Assembly (NCBI RefSeq): GCF_920984665.1
Contig: NZ_CAKLBP010000003.1
Coordinates: 421,950-485,949 of the forward strand
Reading direction: 5' to 3'
Origin: Pedobacter sp. Leaf170
Lineage (GTDB): Bacteria > Bacteroidota > Bacteroidia > Sphingobacteriales > Sphingobacteriaceae
DNA: 64,000 bases
The position numbers were made by a program, and so were the translations under genes. Positions 27,864 to 36,274 of this stretch are shown here, one piece after another. The first letter of the stretch is position 1. The number at the start of each line of letters is the position of its first letter. Below the pieces are notes generated by a model, which saw nothing but the letters and a program-made list of their open reading frames with translations, was not told where the DNA came from and ran no database searches.

Positions 27864-28640
27864 CTAATTCATTTTTCTAAATTCAACTGCTGATACGCCT
27901 TTAGTTTTTTTGAAATTACTTACAAAAGAATTTGCCTGCTCAAAGCCTAATATTTCGGCTATCATGGCAACAGAATAATCTGTATGGATTAATAATTCTT
28001 CCGCTTCGCGGATTAATCTTGAGTATAAAACTTCAGGTAAATTTTTAGAAAATGCTTTTTTGAGGAATGAATTGAGTTTTCTAGAAGACATACCCATACC
28101 TGCAGCATAAAATTCGGTGGAACGCTCTGTTTTAAAGTATTGCTCCAAAATTGCCCTGAATCTTAAAACCTGTTGTAATTCATCTACTGATAAATCCATT
28201 AACTCGGCATTTAAAACCGCTGAAAAACCTAATAAAAGAGACAAATATTGAGCTAAATATGAAGTATCTCGTTTTGCGGCTATTTCCCTTTTAAGTTGCT
28301 CTAATAATGTAAATGCTTTTTGGGCTTGTTGAGTAGTTAAATCTTTAAATGATAACATCATAAAAAGATTTTTAGATTGAGAATCTGTATGTTGGAGTAG
28401 AAATTCGGAGTACAATAAATTACTAAAGCTTAACCAATAGGCAGAAATAATTTCACCTTCTAATCGTATTATTCCTTCTTCGGGTATAAAAAAAACTCTT
28501 CCGGGCGATAATTCATAATCACCAGAGTTCATACAAAGTATACCTGATGCCTCTTTAATTATCAGTACCCTAATCGGGAACTCAGCACTAATAGCTTTAT
28601 CTTTTTTAAATCTACCCTTGATATCTTCAAGTTGTATCAT
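27864..28640 (-). CDS. AraC-family transcriptional regulator
   Basis: This 258-residue protein has a short cupin-like N-terminal half (SGDYELSPGRVFFIPEEGII) and a C-terminal AraC HTH pair (about 160-258), with MSSRKLNSFLKKAFSKNLPE as the first unit and SVAMIAEILGFEQANSFVSN plus FKKTKGVSAVEFRK as the second. It is transcribed toward the Nudix regulator and has a 281-bp region upstream with a hairpin. Its target is unknown. Its distance from the SusCD operon makes it less likely than the first AraC protein to control the polysaccharide genes. Confidence 0.85.
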   Translation of the reverse strand: MIQLEDIKGRFKKDKAISAEFPIRVLIIKEASGILCMNSGDYELSPGRVFFIPEEGIIRLEGEIISAYWLSFSNLLYSEFLLQHTDSQSKNLFMMLSFKDLTTQQAQKAFTLLEQLKREIAAKRDTSYLAQYLSLLLGFSAVLNAELMDLSVDELQQVLRFRAILEQYFKTERSTEFYAAGMGMSSRKLNSFLKKAFSKNLPEVLYSRLIREAEELLIHTDYSVAMIAEILGFEQANSFVSNFKKTKGVSAVEFRKMN

Positions 28641-28731
28641 CTATATCAAAGTCTTTTGTTGTTCAAATACAATTATACTTCATCCGCATATAAAAATCAA
28701 AATTAAGGAAAAAGCTTAATACGTATTTTTA

Positions 28732-28759
28732 CGCAAATGCCACCTTGAGTGGATTTGCG
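28732..28759. repeat. Isolated hairpin in the AraC upstream region
   Basis: CGCAAATgCCAC (28732-28743) pairs with GTGGATTTGCG (28749-28759) over 11 bp with one bulged G and a 5-nt loop. It lies in a 281-bp gap (28641-28921) between the divergent AraC gene and a small lipoprotein gene. No T-tract follows on either strand, so it is not an obvious terminator. It could be an operator or part of a leader RNA. The rest of the gap shows only AT-rich sequence and a TATATTTG -7-like box at 28904-28911. Confidence 0.45.
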
Positions 28760-28921
28760 ACATTAATACTTTAAACAATAACAGCTTAAATTTCAAATTG
28801 TTTAGATTGTTTAGAGGTTTTACTCAAAATATGAATATTTAAATTGTAAATTTAATCATACACATTGTATAGTTTATGAATATATTTAAAACTCTTATAA
28901 CTATATATTTGTTGAATAACA

Positions 28922-29269
28922 ATGAAATCACTATCATATTTCTGCTTTGTTATTGTATTGTTTCAAGGATGCAAAAAGGATATCCCTGAACCAGACGTGA
29001 TTAAACTTCAGTTATATCAAACAGAAATTAAATTCACCAATATTGGCGAGCCAAACATACTTAACTGGTATGTTAAAGTAGCGAATAAAGGCGGCTATTA
29101 TTACCTATACAACACCAAAAATATAACCGATTTTTCTGATTATTCTTTCGAGTACTCACAAGGATTACCTAAAGATTTAGTGAACAAATCTCCGGTTAGG
29201 GATATTGTTGTAAGAATAAATCAACTAAATGGAGATATGTATTTTGATATAATGGGCCGACTGAAGTAA
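28922..29269 (+). CDS. Small predicted lipoprotein of unknown function
   Basis: This 115-residue protein starts MKSLSYFCFVIVLFQGCKKD: a short signal with lipobox FQGC and Cys17, followed by KKD, so it should be lipidated, probably at the outer membrane. The mature part is mostly beta (IKLQLYQTEIKFTNIGEPNI, WYVKVANKGGYYYLYNT) without a family I recognise. A -7-like TATATTTG ends 10 bp before the start codon, so the mRNA may be almost leaderless. No operon partner is evident. Confidence 0.65.
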   Translation: MKSLSYFCFVIVLFQGCKKDIPEPDVIKLQLYQTEIKFTNIGEPNILNWYVKVANKGGYYYLYNTKNITDFSDYSFEYSQGLPKDLVNKSPVRDIVVRINQLNGDMYFDIMGRLK

Positions 29270-29305
29270 TAGTCCAAAGATTTCATCATTACATAACTTT
29301 TATTT

Positions 29306-29401
29306 TTAGCTCTTTTTTCCGCCACCAAATATTACACAGAATACGCTAAAACCGCCAAGTATAAAACCAACCCCTAATATGAAATTTAATGTATCGCCCA
29401 T
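29306..29401 (-). CDS. Possible 31-residue single-pass membrane microprotein
   Basis: A reverse-strand frame from ATG 29401 to TAA 29306 encodes MGDTLNFILGVGFILGGF followed by SVFCVIFGGGKKS: one hydrophobic, Gly-rich segment with a positively charged C-terminus. Its composition is that of a small membrane protein and not of random AT-rich sequence. It lies in the 253-bp space between two plus-strand genes. No Shine-Dalgarno is seen, which is normal for this group. Function unknown. Confidence 0.35.
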   Translation of the reverse strand: MGDTLNFILGVGFILGGFSVFCVIFGGGKKS

Positions 29402-29522
29402 AATTGAAAGTTAGCGCTATTATATGACATTTCACAGACTTTTTAAAATTTTATCACTCTGTTTAAGAATATGTAAAAACTGTTAAAAACAATAATGACT
29501 TTCCATTAGTTATTTTTACAAA

Positions 29523-29705
29523 ATGAAAAGGATTAACAATGATACCAGTTCTGAGGAGCTCCAGGATATTAAGAAAGGCGATTTAGTTACAGATACGTTT
29601 AGTAAAACCGGCCTGGTTGAAGATATAAATATAATTGAAGACGCTTTATACAGAACCTATGAATTTCATTTGGTTACGGGAAGAATAATTACAATAAGAA
29701 AATAA
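29523..29705 (+). CDS. 60-residue conserved-looking small protein, paralogue of the one at 32217
   Basis: This short acidic protein (ELQDIKKGDLVTDTFSKTG, then VEDINIIEDALYRTYEFHL and VTGRIITIRK) looks like a small beta barrel. It aligns along most of its length with the 65-residue protein at 32217-32414: both share G-x-(V/I)-E-(D/N)-I-N, a Leu-Tyr, F-x-L-x-x-G and a final I-x-I-R-K. Two related copies within 3 kb argue that both are real. No known family is recognised. A stable hairpin follows its stop. Confidence 0.6.
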   Translation: MKRINNDTSSEELQDIKKGDLVTDTFSKTGLVEDINIIEDALYRTYEFHLVTGRIITIRK

Positions 29706-29706
29706 A

Positions 29707-29728
29707 AAGAGGGATAAATATCCCTCTT
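29707..29728 (+). terminator. Hairpin after the small gene, weak terminator
   Basis: AAGAGGGATA (29707-29716) pairs perfectly with TATCCCTCTT (29719-29728), starting 2 bp after the stop codon. The T-tract is poor (two Ts then CC), so termination may be partial. A second inverted repeat, ATTGTCTG/CAGACAAT, lies at 29806-29813 and 29835-29842 in the remaining gap. Confidence 0.5.
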
Positions 29729-29902
29729 CCAATTTAACAGTTAATCACTTTATTAATTCAATAAAGAATAACTGATAAATAAATATGTAATAACATAGTT
29801 TAGGTATTGTCTGGTTTTTAGAAAACTATAATTGCAGACAATTTGAAATTACATATCGAGTGAAAGTCAAAAACCATTCCACAAGAGATAGGAGTTTTAG
29901 AC

Positions 29903-30667
29903 TTAGTGTCTTATTATTTTGTTTATTGCCGCTGCCATATTGCCAACGCCTGTTTTAGCAATAATATGTTTTCTATGGCTTTTAATGGTTTCAGTACACA
30001 AATACAATTTAGCAGCTATCTGCTTACTTGTATAGCCCTGGCTCGCCAATTCTAAAACTTCTTTTTCTCTTTTTGATAAATTACTATCAATTTCAGGAAA
30101 TTCTTGTTCGTGGCTTAGTTCAAAAGTACCTGATGGAGATAATAAATGAACCGTTAAGCAAATCACATTGTTAAAACTAAAACCCGTTATATCGGTGCAA
30201 TTGATATACTCTATTACAGGTTTTCCATCATCAGTAAAACTAATAAAATTACTCTGCCTCAAAATGTGAATGTAATCCTGGTTTTTAGTCCTCACCCTTA
30301 AATTATATCCAAAACGTAATTTTGGACGTTGGCTTTTAGGCGTTTTATAATAGTACTCGAAAATAGATTGATGAACAGCCCTTACCCTATCCAAATCGAC
30401 TGGATGGATGATGCTTAGACTAAAATTTAAACCTTTTTTAATAAATATTTCAGGTTCATAACCTAAAATAGTTTTTATAGAATTACTGATACTTAAATAT
30501 TGCATGCAAGACCAATTGAAAACACCTTGATAACCAATACAGCTTTCTGATTGATGTGTAATAAGCTCAGGTATAAATTCTACCGATTTACTACTTTGCT
30601 GTAGCTGATTCGCATATCCGGCAATTCTATAAAGTTCGTTTTCAGACAAGTCATTTAACTTATTCAT
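29903..30667 (-). CDS. LuxR-type transcriptional regulator with PAS-like sensor
   Basis: This 254-residue protein has a PAS-like N-terminal domain (about 45-165; WSCMQYLSISNSIKTILGYE, GLNFSLSIIHPVDLDRV) and a C-terminal LuxR/GerE helix-turn-helix (about 190-254) with LSKREKEVLELASQGYTSKQ, IAAKLYLCTETIKSHRKHI. There is no receiver domain, so it is not a classical response regulator; a bound ligand or redox cue is the more likely input. It is divergent from the patatin gene, its most likely local target. Similar PAS-LuxR proteins are multi-copy in Bacteroidota. Confidence 0.85.
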   Translation of the reverse strand: MNKLNDLSENELYRIAGYANQLQQSSKSVEFIPELITHQSESCIGYQGVFNWSCMQYLSISNSIKTILGYEPEIFIKKGLNFSLSIIHPVDLDRVRAVHQSIFEYYYKTPKSQRPKLRFGYNLRVRTKNQDYIHILRQSNFISFTDDGKPVIEYINCTDITGFSFNNVICLTVHLLSPSGTFELSHEQEFPEIDSNLSKREKEVLELASQGYTSKQIAAKLYLCTETIKSHRKHIIAKTGVGNMAAAINKIIRH

Positions 30668-30851
30668 AATGAGAGAATTAAGGATGTATAAAATTACAAT
30701 CTTTTTCTGATATAAAACAGGAATAAAATCCCCCTTTGTAGGGATAATGCGAATAACTTTAAATTAGGATATTGTAACTACAATCTATAAATCTTTCATA
30801 ATCGATTATAATTCACGATTTTTAGCTTAAAGCAGCTCAAACACTTACATT

Positions 30852-32165
30852 ATGTCTTATAAAATTTTATCTCTTGATGGCGGCGGTTCATGGGCATTGA
30901 TACAAGTCCGAGTATTGCAAGATATTTATGGCGATTTAAACGGCCATGAGTTATTGAGAAAATTTGATATGGTGATTGCAAATTCTGGTGGGAGTTTAAT
31001 ACTGGCTACTCTTTGTAATGACATGAAGTTGAGCGAAATTATTTCTGTTTTTGAAGATGAAGGCAAACGCAAACAGGTATTTTCAAAACTATCATTCTGG
31101 GAGAAATTAAAATGGCGCAACATTGCTAGTTTAACCAACGTTTTAGGTCCTAACTATAGCATGGAGCGCAAATTATCGGGTTTGCACAACGTTTTAAAAG
31201 CTTACAATAAATTAATGCTCCAAGGTAAAACCACACAACCTACCCTAGAGATTAACATAAACGAACTCCCGCAAATAATTGGGAAGCCAGCACTACAGAT
31301 ATTAATTGTTGGCTTCGATTATTTCAGACAAAGAGCAACCTTTTTCCGCTCAAATATAGCTAGTAAAACTGATGCTTTTAGTGGTGGTAAATACTATCAA
31401 ATTAGCCTGGGCCATGCAATACATTCATCAAGCAATGCACCGGTTAATTATTTTGATGCACCTGCCGAAATTAAAATTAGTCAACTAAATGGCCAGGATG
31501 TACGTAAAACAAAAATGTGGGATGGTGCAGTTTCAGGTTTTAACAATCCAGTTTTGGCAGGCTTAATTGAGGCGATGACGAATAATGATATTCCATTGAG
31601 CGACTATAAAATTTTATCGTTAGGAACCGGTACGGGTGGACAAGCTATGATTGCAGATTATCAAACTTCGAGCAATCAGGAAATTCAAAATATTTTTGAA
31701 AAGAATAGAAATAACAAATTAGCTTTTACAGATTATGATTTAACCTTTGTTTCGGATATCAAGAAAATGTCGACAAGTATTTTAGGCGATCCACCAGATT
31801 CAGCAACATTTATTGCCTACTCTATTATCGATCCATCCTTGAGTAATACAGCTTGTTTGGTAAGAATAAATCCATGCATAAAACCCATTTTAAACCCAAT
31901 AACCAAGATTTTTGAAGCACCCGAGGTATACAAATCGCAAATAGATGGTTCTGAGCATTTTGCTAAATTAATGGATTTAGACATGGATGCTATTGCGAAC
32001 GAAGATGTTGACTTGATTAAGCAGCTTTGCATAAATTTTATAAATGGAAACAATGGTTTTGTAACCGCTAATCAACTTATCAGAGGAGATGGAAACGGGA
32101 TTCACTTAGGCGACGATACCTACGAAAAAGCAAAAAAACGGTGGTTAAATTGTAATCCTGTATAA
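30852..32165 (+). CDS. Patatin-like phospholipase
   Basis: This 437-residue cytoplasmic protein starts with the anion-hole motif ILSLDGGGSWALIQVRVLQ. The nucleophile elbow is VIANSGGSLIL (Ser in A-N-S-G-G; the family usual is G-x-S-x-G). The catalytic Asp is in MWDGAVSGFNNP. Members hydrolyse acyl chains of membrane or storage lipids. The basic residue normally following the Gly triplet (DGGGxR/K) is absent. There is no signal peptide or transmembrane segment. It is divergent from the PAS-LuxR gene and stands alone, with no cyclase or sensor nearby, so a defence (CBASS-type) role is not supported. Confidence 0.85.
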   Translation: MSYKILSLDGGGSWALIQVRVLQDIYGDLNGHELLRKFDMVIANSGGSLILATLCNDMKLSEIISVFEDEGKRKQVFSKLSFWEKLKWRNIASLTNVLGPNYSMERKLSGLHNVLKAYNKLMLQGKTTQPTLEININELPQIIGKPALQILIVGFDYFRQRATFFRSNIASKTDAFSGGKYYQISLGHAIHSSSNAPVNYFDAPAEIKISQLNGQDVRKTKMWDGAVSGFNNPVLAGLIEAMTNNDIPLSDYKILSLGTGTGGQAMIADYQTSSNQEIQNIFEKNRNNKLAFTDYDLTFVSDIKKMSTSILGDPPDSATFIAYSIIDPSLSNTACLVRINPCIKPILNPITKIFEAPEVYKSQIDGSEHFAKLMDLDMDAIANEDVDLIKQLCINFINGNNGFVTANQLIRGDGNGIHLGDDTYEKAKKRWLNCNPV

Positions 32166-32216
32166 TTTCTGAGTATGCAATTTGAATGTTAACCTTTTAA
32201 GCCTTTATATTTATGC

Positions 32217-32414
32217 ATGATAAAAATTGATGAGCTTACACCAACATCCGACCTTTTGAGTTTAAAGACAAACACATCAATAGAAAATGACAAAGGAATT
32301 TCTGGTAGGATAGAAAATATCAATGTGGAGGTAACAGACCTATACTGGGATTTTACATTTTTGTTGGATAATGGCTCGAAAATTCAAATCAGAAAAGTAA
32401 AAAACGTTTGTTAG
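32217..32414 (+). CDS. 65-residue small protein, paralogue of the one at 29523
   Basis: The protein reads MIKIDELTPTSDLLSLKTNT, then an ISGRIENINVEVTDLYWDF segment, F-x-L-x-x-G and ending IQIRKVKNVC. It is a likely small beta barrel related to the 60-residue protein at 29523-29705 (same G-x-(I/V)-E-(N/D)-I-N and I-x-I-R-K signature). It lies 51 bp after the patatin gene and may be co-transcribed. No known domain recognised. Confidence 0.6.
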   Translation: MIKIDELTPTSDLLSLKTNTSIENDKGISGRIENINVEVTDLYWDFTFLLDNGSKIQIRKVKNVC

Positions 32415-32479
32415 CTAAATTAAAATTCCTATATCAGAATCATAATTATTTAAAGATATTTGCAAAAAGTTTAATACTC

Positions 32480-33115
32480 ATGCAAAACATCAAAAACATC
32501 ATTTTTGATTACGGAAACGTAATTTTCGACATCGATTTCAGAATTGCCCAGGCATCTTTCCAAAAATTAGGCATAACGGATATCGAAAATTTCTTTGCGC
32601 ATAAATCTCATAATCAATTATTTGATGATTTTGAAACTGGAGCAATCTCTCCGGCTAAATTTCGGGAGGGGATTAGAAAAGCTGCAAACAAACCTGAATT
32701 AACGAGTAGCCAAATTGATGATGCCTGGAATAGTTTATTGATTGGTACACACCAGGAAAATCATGAACTTCTTTTAAAAGTTAAAGAAAAATACAGAACT
32801 TTTCTATTGAGTAATAATAACGAAATTCATTACGATTGGATTATCAATTACCTTAAAACTACGTTCCAGCTAAACAATTATGATGATTATTTTGAGAAGG
32901 CCTACTTTTCTCAACACATGAAATTGCGCAAACCAAATACCAACATTTTTGAACAGGTTTTAAAGGACAATAATTTAAATCCGGCAGAAACTTTGTTTAT
33001 TGATGATAGTCCGCAGCATATTGAAGGCGCAAAAAAAGTTGGTTTAAATACTTTATTAATGACTGAAAAACCAGCCCAATTAGCATCATTTTTAAAGGCA
33101 CACGGAATTTTGTAA
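32480..33115 (+). CDS. HAD-superfamily IA hydrolase (YihX-like phosphatase)
   Basis: I choose ATG 32480 (211 residues; MQNIKNIIFDYGNVIFDIDF) because the 24 codons open upstream overlap the preceding small gene and are not conserved-looking. HAD motifs are FDYGNVIFD (motif I, with Asn-Val as in YihX), FLLSNNNEIHY (motif II), a Lys in MKLRKPNTNIF (motif III) and LFIDDSPQHIEGA (motif IV). Likely substrate is a small phosphate ester such as a sugar phosphate or nucleotide. It forms a pair with the DUF962 gene 9 bp downstream. Confidence 0.85.
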   Translation: MQNIKNIIFDYGNVIFDIDFRIAQASFQKLGITDIENFFAHKSHNQLFDDFETGAISPAKFREGIRKAANKPELTSSQIDDAWNSLLIGTHQENHELLLKVKEKYRTFLLSNNNEIHYDWIINYLKTTFQLNNYDDYFEKAYFSQHMKLRKPNTNIFEQVLKDNNLNPAETLFIDDSPQHIEGAKKVGLNTLLMTEKPAQLASFLKAHGIL

Positions 33116-33124
33116 ATTAAGATT

Positions 33125-33448
33125 ATGGCAGAAAAAAGGTTTAAATCATTAAAAGAGTTCTATCCATACTATTTGTCAGAAAATACTAATACAACATCGC
33201 GGGTGCTGCATTTTATTGGCACCGGTTTAGTTGTATTGGCCTTTTTTACAGGTTTTATGTTCCACAACTGGCTGTTCTTTTTAGCGATGCCGGTTTTAGG
33301 TTATGGCTTTGCTTGGATTGGTCATTTTTTCTTTGAAAAGAACAAGCCGGCAACTTTCAAATATCCTGGATACTCATTGGCAAGTGATTTTATTCTTTTC
33401 TACGATTTGCTTACAGGCAAACAGGGCTTTGTAGTAGAGAAAGACTAA
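33125..33448 (+). CDS. DUF962/Mpo1-like membrane protein
   Basis: This 107-residue protein has two hydrophobic spans (about 29-62 and a shorter one near 60-75). The family pattern is KSLKEFYPYYLSENTNTTSR, VLHFIGTGL, a WIGHFFFEKNKPATFKYPGY block, and SLASDFILFYDLLTG. The conserved His residues in VLHFIG and IGHFFFEKN correspond to the metal-binding histidines of the yeast family member Mpo1, a dioxygenase in 2-hydroxy fatty acid oxidation. Bacterial members are otherwise uncharacterised. Follows the HAD gene closely. Confidence 0.85.
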   Translation: MAEKRFKSLKEFYPYYLSENTNTTSRVLHFIGTGLVVLAFFTGFMFHNWLFFLAMPVLGYGFAWIGHFFFEKNKPATFKYPGYSLASDFILFYDLLTGKQGFVVEKD

Positions 33449-33483
33449 GCAATATTCCAATACATTGATTAATAGAAAGGGCA

Positions 33484-33555
33484 ATGAATCAAAACCATGA
33501 TAATATATTTCTTATTATTATAGTTTGCTTTAGCTGCCTTTTTTTATATGATTAA
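33484..33555 (+). other. Possible 23-codon hydrophobic ORF in a 280-bp gap; rest empty
   Basis: The gap 33449-33728 holds no clear gene. A short frame here encodes a peptide beginning MNQNHDNIFLIIIVCFSCLF and ending LYD, which is hydrophobic but too short and too AT-driven for a firm call. The only other structure in the gap is the palindrome at 33614-33646. Confidence 0.15.
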
Positions 33556-33613
33556 GTGTTTGGCCAAAAGCTTCGTTTCTAAACCCGATTGGAGCGCGGA
33601 AATACTTTTTATT

Positions 33614-33646
33614 AATCCTATAAGGTTTTTAAAACCTAATAGGATT
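33614..33646. repeat. Palindromic intergenic repeat
   Basis: AATCCTATAAGGTTTT (33614-33629) and AAAACCTAATAGGATT (33631-33646) are reverse complements with one mismatch around a single base. I know CCTATAAGGTTTT-type palindromes as dispersed intergenic repeats in Bacteroidota. It lies between convergent genes (DUF962 and proline dehydrogenase) and could act as a two-way terminator. Confidence 0.7.
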
Positions 33647-33728
33647 GAAAAAGATTGAAGCAGAAAGCGGGACTGCATTCTTCCAAGAACCACAGTCCAT
33701 ACATTTCCAAAACATCAATAAAAATATT

Positions 33729-34916
33729 TTAAAGCCTTCTTCTCTTCAATTCCCTTTCAATTAAACCCAACTCTCTACCGGTTTGGCCGGCAACTGAAGT
33801 ATTTTCTTGTGCTCTTCTAAACAAATATGGCATTACAGCTTTAATTGGGCCGTAAGGAACATATTTGGCCACATTATAATTTGCATCTGCAAGATTAAAA
33901 CTCAAGTTATCACTCATGCCTAAAAGTTGCGCAAAGTAAACGTGTGGATGATTGTGGGCTACTTTTTTCTCGTCTAAGAGGTATGTAAGCAAACGACTGC
34001 TATCTTCATTGTGCGTTCCGCAAACAATTGCAATCTCATCAATATGATCTACGCAATAACGCAAAGATTCATTGTAATCTCTATCTGATGATTCTTTATC
34101 GGGTTGTATTGGTGATGGATATCCCAGCTCAGCAGCACGTTTGCGCTCCTTTTCCATATATGCACCACGAACCATTTTAACGCCTAATATAAAGTCTGCA
34201 GCTTTGGCAATTAAGTGGTCGGCTTTCATATCGGCTAATTTATCGTGGCGATACATTTGGTAAGTATTGTACACAATTATGCGTTCCTGGTTAAATTTAC
34301 GCATCATATCTAAAGCCAATTCATCTATAGTATCCTGAATCCAGGTTTCTTCAGCATCAATCATAATTGGTACGCCTTTATCAAAAGCGGTGCGGCAAAT
34401 CATTTCACAACGCAATTTAACTTTGTCAAATTCAGCCTGTTCTGCAGAAGTTAAGCTTTGTTTTGCGTCTAATTTTTCTAATAATGCAAAGCGACCAATT
34501 CCCGTAATTTTAAAAACGGTAATCGGGATGTTTTTATCGCCATTGGCACGCAAAATGGTTCGAATGATTTCCTGGCAAGTTTCGTCGAAAACAATTTCTT
34601 CTTCCTCTCCTTCAACCGAATAATCTAAAATAGTTCCAACACCACCCTTAGCCAGTTGGGCAATTGCCTTATCACATTCGGCAATGGTTTCGCCACCGCA
34701 AAATTGCTGAAAAATGGTCGATTTAATGGCGCCCTGGATTGGCAAACCAATATTTAAAAAGAAATTTGTAATCGGAGGACCAACTTTTGTAAGGAAATTG
34801 CTGCCTATCATTTTAAAAAGCCAAAAAGCCTTTTTTAATTCGGCATTGGTTTTTTGGCGAAAAGCAACTTCGGTGTTGTCAAAATTGGGTTGTTTATTGG
34901 ATGATGAATCAATCAT
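33729..34916 (-). CDS. Proline dehydrogenase, monofunctional
   Basis: This 395-residue protein has the FAD-binding TIM-barrel signatures of proline dehydrogenase: GVGTILDYSVEGEEEE, a PIMIDAEETWIQD strand, KMVRGAYMEKERKRAAELGYP, VCGTHNE and the C-terminal RRAQENTSVAGQTGREL. It oxidises L-proline to pyrroline-5-carboxylate and passes electrons to the quinone pool. There is no P5C dehydrogenase domain, so that step is encoded elsewhere. It is divergent from the S4/aroB operon, with 92 bp between the starts. Confidence 0.93.
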   Translation of the reverse strand: MIDSSSNKQPNFDNTEVAFRQKTNAELKKAFWLFKMIGSNFLTKVGPPITNFFLNIGLPIQGAIKSTIFQQFCGGETIAECDKAIAQLAKGGVGTILDYSVEGEEEEIVFDETCQEIIRTILRANGDKNIPITVFKITGIGRFALLEKLDAKQSLTSAEQAEFDKVKLRCEMICRTAFDKGVPIMIDAEETWIQDTIDELALDMMRKFNQERIIVYNTYQMYRHDKLADMKADHLIAKAADFILGVKMVRGAYMEKERKRAAELGYPSPIQPDKESSDRDYNESLRYCVDHIDEIAIVCGTHNEDSSRLLTYLLDEKKVAHNHPHVYFAQLLGMSDNLSFNLADANYNVAKYVPYGPIKAVMPYLFRRAQENTSVAGQTGRELGLIERELKRRRL

Positions 34917-35008
34917 TTGTTGTGTAATAAGTCAGACGGATGCAAAATTATAAAAAGCATCCATTGTTGGAACGTAAAACATCGAAATAATCGTATTTTT
35001 GCAACAAA

Positions 35009-35215
35009 ATGATACAATTCAAATTAGAGGGCGAATTTATACCACTTATCCAGCTTTTAAAGGCTACGGGTTTGGTTGGAACAGGTGGAGATGCCCAGGC
35101 CGTAGTAATGGATGGCTTAGTTAAATGTAATGGAGAAGTAGAATTTCGCAAGCGTTATAAAGTAAGGGTTGGCGATATTATCACTTTTGAACAAGATAAA
35201 ATCGAAGTAATTTAA
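35009..35215 (+). CDS. Small S4-domain RNA-binding protein (YaaA/RlbA-like)
   Basis: This 68-residue protein is essentially one S4 domain: FIPLIQLLKATGLVGTGGDA, QAVVMDGLVKCNGEVEFRKR, YKVRVGDIITFEQDKIEVI. It probably binds structured RNA, for instance in ribosome assembly or tRNA quality control. Its TAA stop overlaps the aroB ATG by one base, so translation of aroB is probably coupled to it. TATTTTTG at 34994-35001 ends 7 bp before the start codon, so the transcript may be almost leaderless. Confidence 0.85.
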   Translation: MIQFKLEGEFIPLIQLLKATGLVGTGGDAQAVVMDGLVKCNGEVEFRKRYKVRVGDIITFEQDKIEVI

Positions 35216-36273
35216 TGGAAACCTTAACTAGCGCAGGCCATTCGCTTTATTTCGAAAGCAATTTAGATGCCTTAAGAGCACTTTTAGAAAGTAATAAATA
35301 CAGTAAGGTTTTTGTTCTTGCTGATGAAAATACAAGCGAAATCTGTTTGCCGGTATTTCAATCGATGATGGATGACTTTGCAGATTTCGATTTAATTGAA
35401 ACTTCTGCTGGCGAAGAAAACAAAAACATAGATTTCTGTATAGGCATTTGGAAAACGCTTTTAGATTTTGAAGCCGACCGTAAAAGTTTAATGATAAATT
35501 TAGGCGGTGGCGTAATCACCGATATGGGTGGTTTCATTGCTTCAACATTTAAGCGTGGTATCGATTTTGTGAATGTTCCAACTACATTACTTTCGCAGGT
35601 TGATGCTTCAGTGGGCGGTAAAACAGGTATCGATATTGATAACGTTAAAAACATGGTAGGTACTTTTACGCTACCTCAAATGGTTTTTATCGAAACTGAA
35701 TTTTTGAAAACTTTACCCCAGCGAGAGCTTTTATCAGGCTTTGCCGAAATGATTAAACATGGTTTAATTTACGACAAAGCTTACTATGAAAAGTTAAAAA
35801 CTACCGATTATTTAACGCCATCGGCAGAAGATATTTACCGTTCTGTTGAGATTAAAAATGAGGTTGTAAAGATTGACCCACATGAAAAAAATCTGCGTAA
35901 GATTTTAAATTTTGGTCACACGATTGGTCATGCGGTTGAAAGCTATTCTTTAGAGAACGATGAAAACCCGCTTACACATGGCGAAGCAATTGCTATTGGC
36001 TTTGTTTGCGAGGCTGCCTTGTCAATTAAAAACAGTGGCTTAACGAAAGAAGAATTAAAAGATATTAGCGAGTATATGCGCTCACTATATCCTAAATACC
36101 ACATTAAAAAAGAAAGTTTTGAAACGCTTTTGGAATTGATGAAAAGTGATAAAAAGAATGAGGATGGTAACATTTTGTTCTCTTTACTAGAAACAACTGG
36201 CAAATGCACGTTTAACTGCCGTGTATCTACAGCCGATATTTTGAGCAGTTTAGATTACTATAATAGTTTGTAA
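35215..36273 (+). CDS. aroB: 3-dehydroquinate synthase
   Basis: This 352-residue enzyme converts DAHP to 3-dehydroquinate, the second step of the shikimate pathway. NAD and Zn signatures are intact: NLGGGVITDMGGFIASTFKR, VPTTLLSQVDASVGGKTGID, FAEMIKHGLIYD, and KILNFGHTIGHAVE with the Zn-binding His residues, followed by LTHGEAIAIGF. It overlaps the S4-domain gene by one base and is 1 bp from the fatty-acid hydroxylase gene, so it lies in a different transcription unit from the pheA-aroC cluster 2 kb downstream. Confidence 0.95.
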   Translation: METLTSAGHSLYFESNLDALRALLESNKYSKVFVLADENTSEICLPVFQSMMDDFADFDLIETSAGEENKNIDFCIGIWKTLLDFEADRKSLMINLGGGVITDMGGFIASTFKRGIDFVNVPTTLLSQVDASVGGKTGIDIDNVKNMVGTFTLPQMVFIETEFLKTLPQRELLSGFAEMIKHGLIYDKAYYEKLKTTDYLTPSAEDIYRSVEIKNEVVKIDPHEKNLRKILNFGHTIGHAVESYSLENDENPLTHGEAIAIGFVCEAALSIKNSGLTKEELKDISEYMRSLYPKYHIKKESFETLLELMKSDKKNEDGNILFSLLETTGKCTFNCRVSTADILSSLDYYNSL

Positions 36274-36274
36274 T

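Noticed and set aside
30852..32165. Patatin as a CBASS-type defence effector
   Set aside because: No cyclase, sensor or ubiquitin-like partner gene is adjacent; the neighbours are a PAS-LuxR regulator and a small protein.
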